Shown: positions 1 to 9,137, counted from the stretch's first letter. The stretch is 64,000 nucleotides of DNA from JBCCDY01 sp039030555 (GCA_039030555.1 JBCCDY010000011.1:62001-126000); one strand, 5' to 3'. The notes: generated by a model not told the origin, from the letters alone. Translations and numbers: made by a program.

Positions 1-24
1 CCCTGCTTAGAAGATAATTAGTCT

Positions 25-1335
25 TTAGAAATTCTTTTTTTTCACCATCTCTCTTGCCCATTCAATTATCAGTTCAGGTACTGCAGGATCCCATTTTCCG
101 GTAATTCCATTGAAAGAATTTTCGGGCGACTCATGAATGGTATTCCAGTGGTCTAATCCCGGATAGATTTTAAGTTCATAGTCTTTATGTCCAGCCTTTT
201 CCAGTACTTTCATGATCATGTGATTATCGAACTCCGACATAATCCAGTCGTTTGTACCATAAAGAATTCTTACCGGAACCTTGAGTTTCTCCCATTCACC
301 CGCCAGGTCAAAATCCTGTAATTGCTGATAATACTCAACTGGCCGTCCATACATGTGTCTTGGTCCGTGATAATTATACTCCGCAATAGCGGGATACTCT
401 TCAATAACTTCTTCATAAGTCTTTTTCTGAATGAGCATCCCGTAATACAGAGGAATATATGCTTCATTCATTTTTTTGACTATGGTACTTTCATCATCGC
501 CACTCATTTGACGAATTCTTCGTTCTATTTCCAGCATGTGCTCAAACCAGGTTTTGAAGAACGTTCCATCCGAAATGACTCCAGCAACATTGAATTCATT
601 AGCTAGAAGTGGTGCAAGCGCACTTCCCATGCTCGAACCATAGATCACTATGTTGGAAGTATCCACATAATCCTTCTGTTTCAGAAATCGTAAGGCCGCT
701 TTGTATCCATTCAGCTCTGTAAGAAAGTCCGTTTCAGCACAGTCTCCATCACTGTCCCCTACACCGGGTTTATCGATACGCATAACGACCATATCAGACT
801 TTTCGATTACATCATTGATCTGATTGACCCAGTTACCACCCCTCCCGGAATACTTTTCAATGGTGCTGCAACTCAAACCCTGAAGAAGAAAAATGGCAGG
901 CAGTTTCCCTTTTTGATCTATCGGCCTGGTAATGATGATGCGCTGCCTGATGCCATAGTCACTGGTGACGGTTTCATAATGAGTATGAAGATTTCCGTGC
1001 TCCTCTTTTCCAAGTTCATTCAGCCTTGCTGATATATGGAAGACTTCAGTATTTCTCTTAATCAGCAATCGGGTTTCCTCCTCGGAACGCAGACTATATG
1101 TTGCACTGGTCTTATGCTCATCAGTTTGAATAAGCATATCATTTACTTTTAATACTACATCACCGGTTTTGAGTCCTGCTTTCTCCAGAGGGCTTCCTCT
1201 TTCCACTGAAGTTACCTTCATGCCAGGAGCATTTGCCAGGGGCTGGAAAGAGGTCTGCCAGCTCGCTCTTCTACTCAGTTCTTGTCCATAAATATTAAGT
1301 GAGAAGAAGAAAATTAATAAACTGATACGATTCAT
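25..1335 (-). CDS. Secreted PDZ-domain alpha/beta hydrolase
   Basis: The protein is 436 aa. Residues 1-17 form a likely signal peptide (Lys/Arg-poor, FFFSLNIYG), so it probably acts in the periplasm. Residues about 33-100 look like a PDZ domain (SPLEKAGLKTGDVVLKVND). The rest is an alpha/beta hydrolase with nucleophile elbow GSSMG (Ser about 235), a late Asp in GTNDW and a His in GLDHW, giving a complete triad. Family members hydrolyse esters or short peptides; the substrate is unknown. A PDZ domain fused to a hydrolase is uncommon but is seen in Bacteroidota. The gene diverges from the LytTR gene to its right, and the 98 bp between them must hold both promoters. Confidence 0.8.
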   Translation of the reverse strand: MNRISLLIFFFSLNIYGQELSRRASWQTSFQPLANAPGMKVTSVERGSPLEKAGLKTGDVVLKVNDMLIQTDEHKTSATYSLRSEEETRLLIKRNTEVFHISARLNELGKEEHGNLHTHYETVTSDYGIRQRIIITRPIDQKGKLPAIFLLQGLSCSTIEKYSGRGGNWVNQINDVIEKSDMVVMRIDKPGVGDSDGDCAETDFLTELNGYKAALRFLKQKDYVDTSNIVIYGSSMGSALAPLLANEFNVAGVISDGTFFKTWFEHMLEIERRIRQMSGDDESTIVKKMNEAYIPLYYGMLIQKKTYEEVIEEYPAIAEYNYHGPRHMYGRPVEYYQQLQDFDLAGEWEKLKVPVRILYGTNDWIMSEFDNHMIMKVLEKAGHKDYELKIYPGLDHWNTIHESPENSFNGITGKWDPAVPELIIEWAREMVKKKNF

Positions 1336-1433
1336 AATTTTTCTGTTTTTCAGCCTAATGTATACCTTAGAGTAATGTCAGAAATGGATTTTATACGTTT
1401 CAATGCAGTTATTATGTGTAAGAAGGGAAATTC

Positions 1434-2189
1434 ATGACGACCATTTCAAATCAAATGACTGCGAATCATTATTTATTTCGATCTCGTATTCTGACTCACG
1501 TCACCTTCTGGGTATTTTACTACATACTCTTCAGTTTTCTCTGGTCTAAAGAGGGCAATTACTATGAATCTTTTGGACTGGAGTTTATCCTTATGCCAAT
1601 ACGCATCAGTATGGCTTATCTTACCATGTATTACCTTATTCCTCAGTTTCTTCTAAAGGACAGGCTGATCCAGTTTGCGTGGAGATATGGACTTTTTTTA
1701 TTGCTGGCAGGTGTACTTCAGAGGGTATTTATCTATTTCTTTCATGAGGTATTCTTTATTGACTCCGGCAGATCCGTAATTGATGTGCAGGGTGTTGTGC
1801 GAGCAATGGTACTCGTAAACTCTACGGTTCTCTTTCTTTCAGCACTTAAAATGTACTCTTATTGGAAAGAAGAACGGCTGAAGCGTACTGATACGCTGGA
1901 AAAAACCATTGAAATAAGATCTGAAAAAAGAATTTACAGAATTAAGCCTTCGGATATTCAGTACATAGAAGGTCTGGGAAACTACGTAACCTTCTACATT
2001 AGTAACAGAAAGCCTCTGATCAGTTATATGTCACTGAAGGAAGCGACTAAAAACCTTCCGGATAACTTCCATCGTATTCATAAATCTTTCATTATTAACA
2101 AAAACCGGATCGATTCCTATACAAACGAAAATGTAGAAATTGAGGGGCGTATTATCCCGGTAGGAAAGTCGATAACACTTGAGATTTAG
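1434..2189 (+). CDS. Membrane-anchored LytTR DNA-binding regulator
   Basis: 251 aa. The N-terminal 140 residues contain about four hydrophobic segments. The C-terminal 95 residues are a LytTR domain (IQYIEGLGNYVTFY, then FHRIHKSFIINKNRI and a final IPVGKS). There is no receiver domain between the two, so this is a membrane sensor fused directly to a DNA-binding domain, not a classical response regulator. In other bacteria this architecture often acts with small membrane inhibitors (LytTR regulatory systems), but no such partner is visible here. A complete LytS/LytT pair lies nearby on the other strand. The LytTR assignment is firm; the signal and targets are unknown. Confidence 0.85.
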   Translation: MTTISNQMTANHYLFRSRILTHVTFWVFYYILFSFLWSKEGNYYESFGLEFILMPIRISMAYLTMYYLIPQFLLKDRLIQFAWRYGLFLLLAGVLQRVFIYFFHEVFFIDSGRSVIDVQGVVRAMVLVNSTVLFLSALKMYSYWKEERLKRTDTLEKTIEIRSEKRIYRIKPSDIQYIEGLGNYVTFYISNRKPLISYMSLKEATKNLPDNFHRIHKSFIINKNRIDSYTNENVEIEGRIIPVGKSITLEI

Positions 2190-2298
2190 ATTTCGTTGTA
2201 TCTCCTATTGATTCGAGTTTCCCTTTTTTTGAGCTGATCCTACCAGACACTGATCTGTCAAATCCGGACCGGATAGATGATCTATGGATTCCATAAAA

Positions 2299-2727
2299 CT
2301 ATAAACCTAGTGTAGGAAGATTTTTCACTTTATGATAGATCAAGGCCGTTCTGATACAGGTCTTAAGCTCTTTTTCAGGAATTTTTTCATTCATCTGAAA
2401 TATAATGGCACGATTTCCTTCAAACTTGAAAAGATCGTTATAAATGAATCGAAAAGTTGGGATTAGCTGACTGGTACACTGGAAATACATAGCGTACTGA
2501 TCCGGGTTTTTAGCTTTCCAGTCAATTCGGATGGTACTTCCGTGTTTGGTCAGATAACTAGGCTCGCCCCATTTTAACGTTTCCTCAAGGCTTTCTAATC
2601 CTTCCATTTCCTCTGCTGTTTCTATTATAAGTTTCCTGAGGTATTCCATTTTCTTTTTGGAAAGATCAGGGTAGTCGTTAAAAACGGCTTCTACTTTTGG
2701 ATCACTTTTTATTTGCAATGGGTTCAT
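2299..2727 (-). CDS. DUF1801-family protein
   Basis: 142 aa, soluble, with no signal peptide. It has the family pattern of an N-terminal helix followed by EETLKWGEPSY, then IRIDWKAKNPDQYAMYF and a C-terminal region ending in IRTALIYHKVK. The domain belongs to the YdhG/DUF1801 group, a small alpha/beta fold of unknown function related to the iron chaperone-like Fra proteins of Bacillus. It lies 5 bp downstream of the LytT-type regulator gene on the same strand, so it is probably cotranscribed with that two-component pair, although the link may only be positional. Confidence 0.75.
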   Translation of the reverse strand: MNPLQIKSDPKVEAVFNDYPDLSKKKMEYLRKLIIETAEEMEGLESLEETLKWGEPSYLTKHGSTIRIDWKAKNPDQYAMYFQCTSQLIPTFRFIYNDLFKFEGNRAIIFQMNEKIPEKELKTCIRTALIYHKVKNLPTLGL

Positions 2728-2732
2728 GCTGT

Positions 2733-3437
2733 TCAGTATGTAATATCTTTGAGATTACTCTTATATAGCTGGCCTATGGGTATTTCATGATCACTTATTG
2801 AAATCCTATTTCCTTCTACGAAACGGATTTTTCTCTTGGCGATGATGAAAGACCTGTGCACCCGGGCAAACTTTTGAGTTGAAAGCTTCTTCTCAAAGTT
2901 GGTAAGCCGATCTAGTGTAGTAATGATTTCATTTCCCAAATGAATTTTAACATAGCTCCCGGCACTTTCTAAAAACAAAATATCATCGAGATTAACCTGA
3001 TGTGTTTTATTTCCGCTTTTCACGAAGATACTTTCGGCTTGATTTTCAACCTTAAGTTGATGTATTTCCTTTGATTTTGTAGTCGATAGCTGATTTCCAA
3101 CCTTATTAATGGCCTTAAGAAAGCGTTCGAAACCGTAAGGCTTTAGAAGGTAGTCCGTTACATCAAACTCATAACTTTCCAAAGCATGTTGCTGATGAGC
3201 AGAAATAATAATGATCTTCGGAGGATTTATTAAAGTCCTCAGAAAGTCGAGCCCGTTTAACTCTGGCATATTGATATCCAGAAAAATAAGGTCAACGGTA
3301 TGAGCCTTTAGATAACTTAAGGCCTCGATACTATTATTAAAAGTGGCTTTTAAGTCTATAAAATCAAGCTTTTCACAGTATGATCTGGTGATCTTATGTG
3401 CTAAAGCTTCATCGTCTATGGCAATACATCTGATCAT
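2733..3437 (-). CDS. LytTR-family response regulator
   Basis: 234 aa. An N-terminal receiver domain (residues 1-115) has the acidic pair at IDDEA, the phosphoacceptor Asp in IFLDINMPELNG and the conserved Lys in LLKPYGF. The C-terminal LytTR domain (about 135-234) has ILFLESAGSYVKIH and FARVHRSFIIAKRKI. It should be phosphorylated by the histidine kinase encoded immediately upstream, whose stop codon overlaps this start by 4 bp, so the two are translationally coupled. It is a classic AgrA/LytR-type transcription factor; its targets cannot be read from the sequence. Confidence 0.92.
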   Translation of the reverse strand: MIRCIAIDDEALAHKITRSYCEKLDFIDLKATFNNSIEALSYLKAHTVDLIFLDINMPELNGLDFLRTLINPPKIIIISAHQQHALESYEFDVTDYLLKPYGFERFLKAINKVGNQLSTTKSKEIHQLKVENQAESIFVKSGNKTHQVNLDDILFLESAGSYVKIHLGNEIITTLDRLTNFEKKLSTQKFARVHRSFIIAKRKIRFVEGNRISISDHEIPIGQLYKSNLKDITY

Positions 3438-4513
3438 AGAGTTATATGAAGTCTTATTGAAAATAAGGAATCTTCCCTGGATATATCGAGTTGATATCTG
3501 TCTTCATAGATCAATGCAAGCCTTCTTTTTACGTTTTCCAATCCTAAACCACCAGAAGGTACTTCTTTTGCATCAGAGAAATTATTTCTTACTTCGAAAT
3601 GAAGGGTTTCTTTTTGGAAGGATAAATTTAAATAGATGAATGCACCTTTTACAATGGTTTCTGCGCCATGCTTGAAGGCATTTTCCAGAAATACGATCAG
3701 GATCATAGGGGCTATCTCGATTTGATCATTCGAAACAGACTTTCTAAATTCTATTTCACATAGTCCGGACAGACGAACCTGCTGTAACGCGATGTAATTT
3801 TCAAGGTTTTCAATTTCGTTTTTAAGTTGCACTGTTGGTTTTGAGCAATCATAAATGGAATAGCGAAGCATTCCTGAAAGTTTCAGGATCACATCCGGAG
3901 CCTGTGAAGAATTCTGGATTGTAAGAGCGTAAAGACTGTTTAGTGTATTAAAAAGAAAATGTGGGTTGATCTGGTTTTTAAGTACCATCAACTCCATCCT
4001 TAAATGATCATTTTCCAGCTTCCTTATCAAAGCAAACTGTGAGATTCCCTGGTAAGACAGTTTAACCAGTACTGTAAAAATCACGATAAAGAGCATAATA
4101 CTTATACCAGCGACATATCCATTGTCTTCAGTAATTTCTCCAAACCAGTTTTCATCCATCCATGGCTCAAGCCGGCTGGTTAGTGCTCCCCAAAAGAAGG
4201 CTAACGTCACCAGACTAAGGAAGAATTGAACATATTTCTTTTTTTCAAAAAAAATAGGAATCAGGACGTAGGCAGTCACATAAATAGGAGGAAGCATAAA
4301 AAAAATTGTACCTGAACCGACCTGTAAAAGCAATGTAGAAAAGGTGATTTCAGATATAGAATCGGACGATCCGATAAAGTAGGTTAGCAATGTAATTGAT
4401 AAAACTATGGAAGTTATTATGAGAAAATGTATAAAGGGCGTTCTGAGGGATGCCATATGATGTTCAAAGACTTTAGTCGCTTTAAAAGTACCTTCCTTAA
4501 TATCCTTCTGCAA
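3434..4513 (-). CDS. LytS-type sensor histidine kinase
   Basis: 359 aa. Four hydrophobic segments fill residues about 30-160 (for example FIHFLIITSIVLSITLL and ISIMLFIVIFTVLVKL). A His_kinase (PF06580-type) domain follows, with phosphoacceptor motif QINPHFLFNTLNSLYAL near residue 190. The ATPase part has the N-box (IVFLENAFKHGAE) and a G-box (PSGGLGLENVKRRL). The protein sits in the inner membrane and should autophosphorylate and pass phosphate to the LytTR regulator encoded next to it. No large sensory domain is present, so the ligand is probably sensed by the membrane helices. Confidence 0.92.
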   Translation of the reverse strand: MQKDIKEGTFKATKVFEHHMASLRTPFIHFLIITSIVLSITLLTYFIGSSDSISEITFSTLLLQVGSGTIFFMLPPIYVTAYVLIPIFFEKKKYVQFFLSLVTLAFFWGALTSRLEPWMDENWFGEITEDNGYVAGISIMLFIVIFTVLVKLSYQGISQFALIRKLENDHLRMELMVLKNQINPHFLFNTLNSLYALTIQNSSQAPDVILKLSGMLRYSIYDCSKPTVQLKNEIENLENYIALQQVRLSGLCEIEFRKSVSNDQIEIAPMILIVFLENAFKHGAETIVKGAFIYLNLSFQKETLHFEVRNNFSDAKEVPSGGLGLENVKRRLALIYEDRYQLDISREDSLFSIRLHITL

Positions 4514-4677
4514 TTTCTGTAAACAGATAGATGCTTTAACTCAACGAACTATCGGTTTCAATCCATGAACTGGGTTTGATTAGGTAGAAATGCTTTCTAC
4601 TTAGTGAGGAAGGCAGTTCACTTCAAAAGCTTTCAGGACTGATTTTCAAGCCTTCTATTTGTTCGAAAGCAAATGCT

Positions 4678-5520
4678 ATGAATAGAATCAAATTAAAAAT
4701 CACTCCACTTATTCAACATCCAATAACTAAAATAATTCTGAGTACCGTAGCTATTTTGATAGCTGTTGTTTCAGTAAAGGAACTTATCACAAAACCTTTA
4801 ATAGCCTTATTTACAGAATCTAAAACAGTCTCTATGACTATCGTTTCAATAGTTGGAACAATGGTCATGATCGTATCCTATTATTTTTTGAACCGATATT
4901 ATGAAAGAATACCCTTTCGGGATTTTTCAAAAAAGAACTTTTTCAGAGACTTCTTTGGAGGTTTCCTCCTCGGTTTTTCCATGGTGTCCTTTACGGTATT
5001 GATGCTTTACCTGATGGGATATTATCAGATCGTAGAGCGCTTGAGTTTTGTAAAATTCTTACCCACACTGACGTTTATTTTCGGAGCTGCTGTTCTGGAA
5101 GAGATCGTTTTCCGAGGATTATTATTCAGAATTCTTGAAAGTTGGAAGGGGAGAACATGGGCTTTAATTATCTCTCCATTACTTTTTCAACTTCCACATG
5201 CTATGAATCCGCATTGGGGTATCTTACCCACGGTGATGGCTACGGTTTTTGGGCTGACCATTTGCCTGATGTACATCCACACCAGAACCTTATGGCTACC
5301 CATAAGCTTTCATTTCGGCTGGAATCTTGTTCAACCTGTTTTTGGCACCACCTTATCCGGAATCGACAGTTTTGACAGTTTATATAAACCTGTTCTCAAA
5401 GGGCCAGCGTATTTGACCGGAGGCCTGTTTGGACTGGAAACCTCTATTTTTTCTATCATCACTTTAACTGGTGTTTGCATATTTTTTTACTGGAAAATGA
5501 GCACTAGGAGACGAGCTTAA
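4678..5520 (+). CDS. CPBP family intramembrane metalloprotease
   Basis: 280 aa polytopic membrane protein with about seven hydrophobic segments. The four conserved CPBP (Abi/Rce1-like) signatures are present: EEIVFRG with the glutamate pair and Arg, FQLPHAM with a His, and HFGWN near the C-terminus. Family members cleave within membranes or process prenylated or bacteriocin-type peptides, and in bacteria they are often tied to self-immunity. No bacteriocin gene is adjacent. It is monocistronic and diverges from the LytS kinase gene. The family is certain from the motifs; the substrate is unknown. Confidence 0.88.
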   Translation: MNRIKLKITPLIQHPITKIILSTVAILIAVVSVKELITKPLIALFTESKTVSMTIVSIVGTMVMIVSYYFLNRYYERIPFRDFSKKNFFRDFFGGFLLGFSMVSFTVLMLYLMGYYQIVERLSFVKFLPTLTFIFGAAVLEEIVFRGLLFRILESWKGRTWALIISPLLFQLPHAMNPHWGILPTVMATVFGLTICLMYIHTRTLWLPISFHFGWNLVQPVFGTTLSGIDSFDSLYKPVLKGPAYLTGGLFGLETSIFSIITLTGVCIFFYWKMSTRRRA

Positions 5521-5593
5521 TATTACCAATGAAAAACCTGATGGTCTTTTGGACTGGACTGTCAGTTTCTACTTTGTTCTAAATAATTGTGAT

Positions 5594-5917
5594 TTATTTA
5601 GGCTCCAGAGACATTACATACTCATAAGCTTCCTGTAATAATGCCGATAGCAGATCCATATTATCGTATAGCGCTTCTGGAATAAGGACATAACCTCTCA
5701 TGAAAGCACCATGAGATTTAAAACGAGTCGTTTTATATTTTTCCATGAATTTCTCTCCGGACTCTTTGGAAAGTCGTACTCCAATTTCTCCATCCTTGTT
5801 CATCATGGAAAACATATGCCCATTTGCTGAAGTATAGGGCATTGTTTTCCCTTTTCGTTCAAGATCAGGTTTTGTTGCTACCAGTTTGTCGTAGAACGCA
5901 AGTTTTTCCTCCCACAT
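5594..5917 (-). CDS. TfoX N-terminal-like small protein
   Basis: 107 aa, soluble. The pattern GHMFSMMNKDGEIGVRLS followed by a C-terminal helix with YVMSLEPK resembles the TfoX/Sxy N-terminal domain (a MmcQ/YjbR-like fold). Such stand-alone domains are frequent in Bacteroidota and have no established role; they are not known to control competence there. The start lies 3 bp downstream of the stop of the SRPBCC-like gene on the same strand, so the two form a small operon. The family call rests on a conserved motif remembered rather than searched. Confidence 0.65.
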   Translation of the reverse strand: MWEEKLAFYDKLVATKPDLERKGKTMPYTSANGHMFSMMNKDGEIGVRLSKESGEKFMEKYKTTRFKSHGAFMRGYVLIPEALYDNMDLLSALLQEAYEYVMSLEPK

Positions 5918-5920
5918 ATT

Positions 5921-6367
5921 TTAGTTATTGTAATTTTCAACAAATCTCTTAAAATTTTCAAGCCATTTCCGGGCAGGCTTTTTATACATTCCAGGAAACA
6001 GGATAGCAAAAAGCCTTGGCATAATCCAGTTGATTCTTGTGTATTCAACTTCTGAAATGTATTCCGTACTTCCATTTTCGAGCTGAGTAAATCTGCATTT
6101 CAGGGTATTGTCCATATGCTTGTGGTGATAAAAGGCCTCAAAGGAGTTGGGGAGATCGTTTGAGATTATGGTTTCGGTTAAGACCATTTCATGTTTTCCG
6201 TTTTGATAGAGCAGTTGTGATACGGCTCCATTCGCACCCTGAGTTCCTTTTTTCAGTTCTTTTCTGACGAAGCCATCCTGATATTCTTTAATACAATCCG
6301 GGTTTATAAAAATACTTGTCACCAAATCTCTCGGTCGGTTAATTATAATAGATCCACTGAATTTCAT
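5921..6367 (-). CDS. SRPBCC (START-like) domain protein
   Basis: 148 aa, no signal peptide. It opens with the typical beta strand and helix of polyketide cyclase/START-like folds (KFSGSIIINRPRDLVTSIF) and continues with antiparallel strands and a long C-terminal helix (ARKWLENFKRFVENY). Such proteins bind hydrophobic ligands in a helix-grip cavity; the ligand here cannot be predicted. It is the first gene of a two-gene unit with the TfoX-like protein. The call relies on fold pattern and length, so confidence is moderate. Confidence 0.7.
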   Translation of the reverse strand: MKFSGSIIINRPRDLVTSIFINPDCIKEYQDGFVRKELKKGTQGANGAVSQLLYQNGKHEMVLTETIISNDLPNSFEAFYHHKHMDNTLKCRFTQLENGSTEYISEVEYTRINWIMPRLFAILFPGMYKKPARKWLENFKRFVENYNN

Positions 6368-7143
6368 AAATGTATTTTTTTGATCGAAGCCAGTTTATGA
6401 AATTCTTTTATATGGCAGGTTACGAAACCGGTCTGTACCCTGATTTTTAATAAAAAAAGGGTAGATATTCAGTTTTGAAGTGTAAAAGTCATCTTCCGGA
6501 ATTAAACCATTTCCCTGATATGCTGTAACTCGGTTTCAGGATCTTTCCAAAGCTGAGGAATGATTTAAGATATTGACTTGATTCTGTTCATCAGCTTTTG
6601 AACTCTTGCGGTTAAATTGTATTGCTCTGATGTTTTTTCAATTAATTGATAGTCTATGTGCCTTTTTATAGACTTTTCCAGTCCTGAATTGTAAGCAGTT
6701 TTCTATTTATTCTACAAGCGATTTTGGAAACATATTCGTAACCGGCTGGACCAGTTTCATTCTAAATTATTCCAATGTCCAACTAAAATGAGTGTGTCCA
6801 GCTACTAGAAGCACTGAGATTTCTATTTGCATTATCCTTTTACTAAGCGCTGTTAGCATATTCATTTTAGTTTTTGTTGTAGCCATTTTTAATTTTCTTC
6901 AGAGTAAATTTTTTACTTTCAGATTTTCAACCATCATAGATCCTGTTCCGAGGCATCGAAACAAGTTCAAGATGACTAGAATAGGGCTTTTGAGACAGCC
7001 CTTTCTCATAAATTCTGAAAGCACCTAACAATTGAGTATACGCCAATGATCTCTGAATTAAACCAGTTTGTTTCCACATAAAAATTATATAATTCAATCA
7101 CTGTGACTTATTCGGTCCGATAAAACCCAATTTATAGTACATG
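6368..7143. other. 776-bp region with no convincing gene
   Basis: No supported gene was found in this long gap. A short minus-strand frame between about 6565 and 6692 encodes 40-odd residues (with LEKSIKRHIDYQL) and then stops; upstream it is closed by another stop. It could be the tail of a decayed gene but matches nothing I recognise. A plus-strand frame at 6792-7028 has poor codon use and no ribosome binding site. The gap is best read as eroded DNA next to the accessory stretch that begins near 8200. Confidence 0.4.
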
Positions 7144-8181
7144 TTATGAGCTTTTTTGCCTTTTCAGAATTTTTACAATTCGATTATTCATGATTTCTGA
7201 CAAGTTCCAATTGTACAGTTTAGGGTCAGTAGTACTATAGAACTCAATAATAACGGCATCAAGGTTTTTGTGATATTTTGCAAAACTCTGGTAGCCCGGG
7301 ACCCAACCGGAATGTTCATACTCATAAATAGACGCATATATTTCCTGTTCTCCCTCTTCAAACAATGATCCATCGTTCAATGCCCTAAGGAAAGTACCTA
7401 CGTCTTCTGCAGTAGCATGCATACCATAATCGTTTTCTTTTAAATCATGGGGATATCCCACATGATAACCACTCATTACATCCTCTATTTTTACATCACT
7501 TAATGAACTGAAGGTGTTGTCAAGACTTAGCGGAATTAGAATTTCTTCCTGGATGAATTGAAAGTTGCCATAGCCTAGTACATCATCCATTATCTTATTA
7601 ATTAATAGGTAATTCGTATTACAATATTCATAGTCTTCACCAGGCTCAAAATTGGACGGTAGACCTGAAATCAATGCAAGACTTTCTTCATAGGTTTCTG
7701 TTGGAGCCGCCCAAAAATTCGGAGCGTCCGTAAAATTTGGAATGCCACTTCGATGCTGTATCATCAACCTCAAAGTGATTTTCTCGGCGTTTTCGATTTT
7801 CCCCACAAGTTCCGGTAAATAATCAGCAATTGTCTTATCCAGAGAAAGCCGTTTATCACCTACCAATTTAGTGACAGCAACTGCATCATATAGTTTACTG
7901 ATGCTTGCAATCTTAAATAGGGCTTGAGGTATGGCAGGTATCTTGGATTCTCGATTATGCCAACCGGAAGCAAAATACTGAGGTGGTTTACCAGCCTGGT
8001 CTATATAAACAATCATTCCGTCAAACCCATGTTTGATGGCTTCATCCAACTGTTCTTGGACTGTATCCGGTAGGGGAAGTATCCAAGCCTTAACCAAAAG
8101 CCATGGCACAAAGAACAAAGAAACGATAGTTCCAACTAGCAGTGCAATTCTGATTATTAGTGTTGTTCGTTTCTTCGTCAT
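7144..8181 (-). CDS. Beta-lactamase-fold serine hydrolase
   Basis: 345 aa. It has an N-terminal membrane anchor (residues about 8-30, RIALLVGTIVSLFFVPWLLV) and then a class C beta-lactamase/DD-peptidase fold. The catalytic SxxK is in ASISKLYD, the YxN triad is YCN in DYEYCNTNY, and the third motif is HSG in EHSGWVPG. These active-site residues suggest an active esterase or D-aminopeptidase; most chromosomal members are not true beta-lactamases. It faces the cell exterior or periplasm. It is monocistronic, and DNA on both sides is poor in genes. Confidence 0.87.
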   Translation of the reverse strand: MTKKRTTLIIRIALLVGTIVSLFFVPWLLVKAWILPLPDTVQEQLDEAIKHGFDGMIVYIDQAGKPPQYFASGWHNRESKIPAIPQALFKIASISKLYDAVAVTKLVGDKRLSLDKTIADYLPELVGKIENAEKITLRLMIQHRSGIPNFTDAPNFWAAPTETYEESLALISGLPSNFEPGEDYEYCNTNYLLINKIMDDVLGYGNFQFIQEEILIPLSLDNTFSSLSDVKIEDVMSGYHVGYPHDLKENDYGMHATAEDVGTFLRALNDGSLFEEGEQEIYASIYEYEHSGWVPGYQSFAKYHKNLDAVIIEFYSTTDPKLYNWNLSEIMNNRIVKILKRQKSS

Positions 8182-8221
8182 TTATTTTGGATTCATGTAA
8201 TTTTGCTCATAACCTAGCTAG

Positions 8222-8335
8222 CAGAGGTATGCCCCGAGCTTGGCAGAAAGCACTAAGATAGCTTCGCTAGCCAACACCCGCAACAGCATCTACAAAGCAC
8301 TGCGTTCAGAAGAGAAAATCCAGAAGCACGAATGA
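8222..8335 (+). pseudogene. Possible remnant of an addiction-module antidote (HTH)
   Basis: A 37-codon open stretch without a start encodes LAESTKIASLANTRNSIYKA followed by LRSEEK. This resembles the helix-turn-helix of HigA2-type antidote proteins (typical form: ...GLSRxSLYKALSxxGNPxF...). The expected NPE follows only after a one-base shift (ENPEAR in the next frame), so the copy looks frameshifted and cut at both ends. No toxin gene is visible. Antitoxin genes are common cargo of integron cassettes, and this piece lies beside cassette-like DNA. The match is short and unverified. Confidence 0.3.
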
Positions 8336-8428
8336 TAATAGAAGAGGTGCTAATCCAGAATGGCTGGCGGAGCTGTGGAAAACAGATGAAAATAGCAGAA
8401 AACATTTAGGCTCATTTGTGCTAGCAAA

Positions 8429-8435
8429 TGTTAGG
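8429..8435 (+). other. GTTAGGC core-like site at left cassette boundary
   Basis: The heptamer fits the integron core consensus GTTRRRY. On the minus strand it reads GCCTAAC (RYYYAAC) and overlaps the stop codon of the 2H phosphoesterase, which is where an attC site normally starts after a cassette gene. A small inverted repeat, CATTTG/CAAATG around CTAGCA, lies just to its left. A complete folded attC was not found on this side, so this could be a truncated site or chance. Confidence 0.4.
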
Positions 8436-9117
8436 CTGCTTTTAGATCTATTCGTTTCAGAGTTATAGTTTTAGAATTTTTCTGATACCAATCGTTATAA
8501 ACTAATTCTAATGAATTCACCCTCAATATACCAAAAGAGAAGTTCTCGTACTGGTTACTTTTGCTAACTAGTGCATTAATATTCATTAGTTGCTTTCTAA
8601 ATCTCATTACGGTGCAATGGGCTGTTTTTATTTCATATCTTGAATCAATGGAGCTTTGGAGTTCAGACTTTTTGAACCGGATTCTTAACTTGTCTCAAAT
8701 TTGATTCAAAGTTGGGCTGGGAAAACCCTTGATTAGGATTCCTGACTGTGATAAGGCTGTCCCTATAAATTCAATTTGAAACCCTTGGGTATTCGCAAGT
8801 TCCTCAGTGAGCAAATCGATGTATTGATTAATGCTAATTTGTGAAAGTTCAAAGCCATCATAGCACGATATGATAGACAGAGTTGTGATATGAAGATCGG
8901 AACTAGGGTAGTAATATTGAGAGGGTTCAACGTTTTTAAGTTCCGATATAAACTCTTGAAACTTCGCCTTAATCTGTTCGTTCGGACGAATCAGTAATGT
9001 TATTCCGAGTCTAGAATCCGATGGTGAATCTATCAAGTTATCAACGTGATATCTACCCTCATGGAGAGCTTCAAGAGATTTGCTGTTCAGTTGATCATAG
9101 TGTGATTCAAGATCCAT
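8431..9117 (-). pseudogene. 2H phosphoesterase-like gene with in-frame TGA
   Basis: Read from the ATG at 9117 (MDLESHY), the frame is open for 140 codons, then meets TGA at 8695-8697 and continues in the same frame for 87 more codons to TAA. The first part has one HxT signature (HITTLS). The second part has the other (AHCTVMRF) and the expected SIDSRYEIKTAH context. Together they give about 228 aa, the normal length of this 2'-5' RNA ligase-like family, often labelled mutarotase in Bacteroidota. The TGA separates the two catalytic His motifs, so the short product should be inactive. The interruption could be a single C-to-T change (CGA to TGA). The start at 9117 is preferred to 9156 because the upstream codons read through the attC-like site. 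Confidence 0.75.
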
Positions 9118-9137
9118 AGATTTACACCCTCTGTGCT

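Noticed and set aside
6792..7028. Plus-strand frame of 78 codons
   Set aside because: No recognisable domain, no ribosome binding site and unusual composition; treated as chance.
7144..8181. Antibiotic-resistance beta-lactamase
   Set aside because: The fold is shared with many esterases and peptidases; membrane anchor and divergent motifs argue against a true class C beta-lactamase.
8431..9117. Stop-codon reassignment or suppression, because one gene is broken by TGA and another by TAG
   Set aside because: TGA and TAG both end normal genes in the window (ndh ends in TGA, the acyl-CoA ligase in TAG), and the tRNA-like gene has anticodon GTC, which reads neither. Two independent nonsense mutations are simpler.
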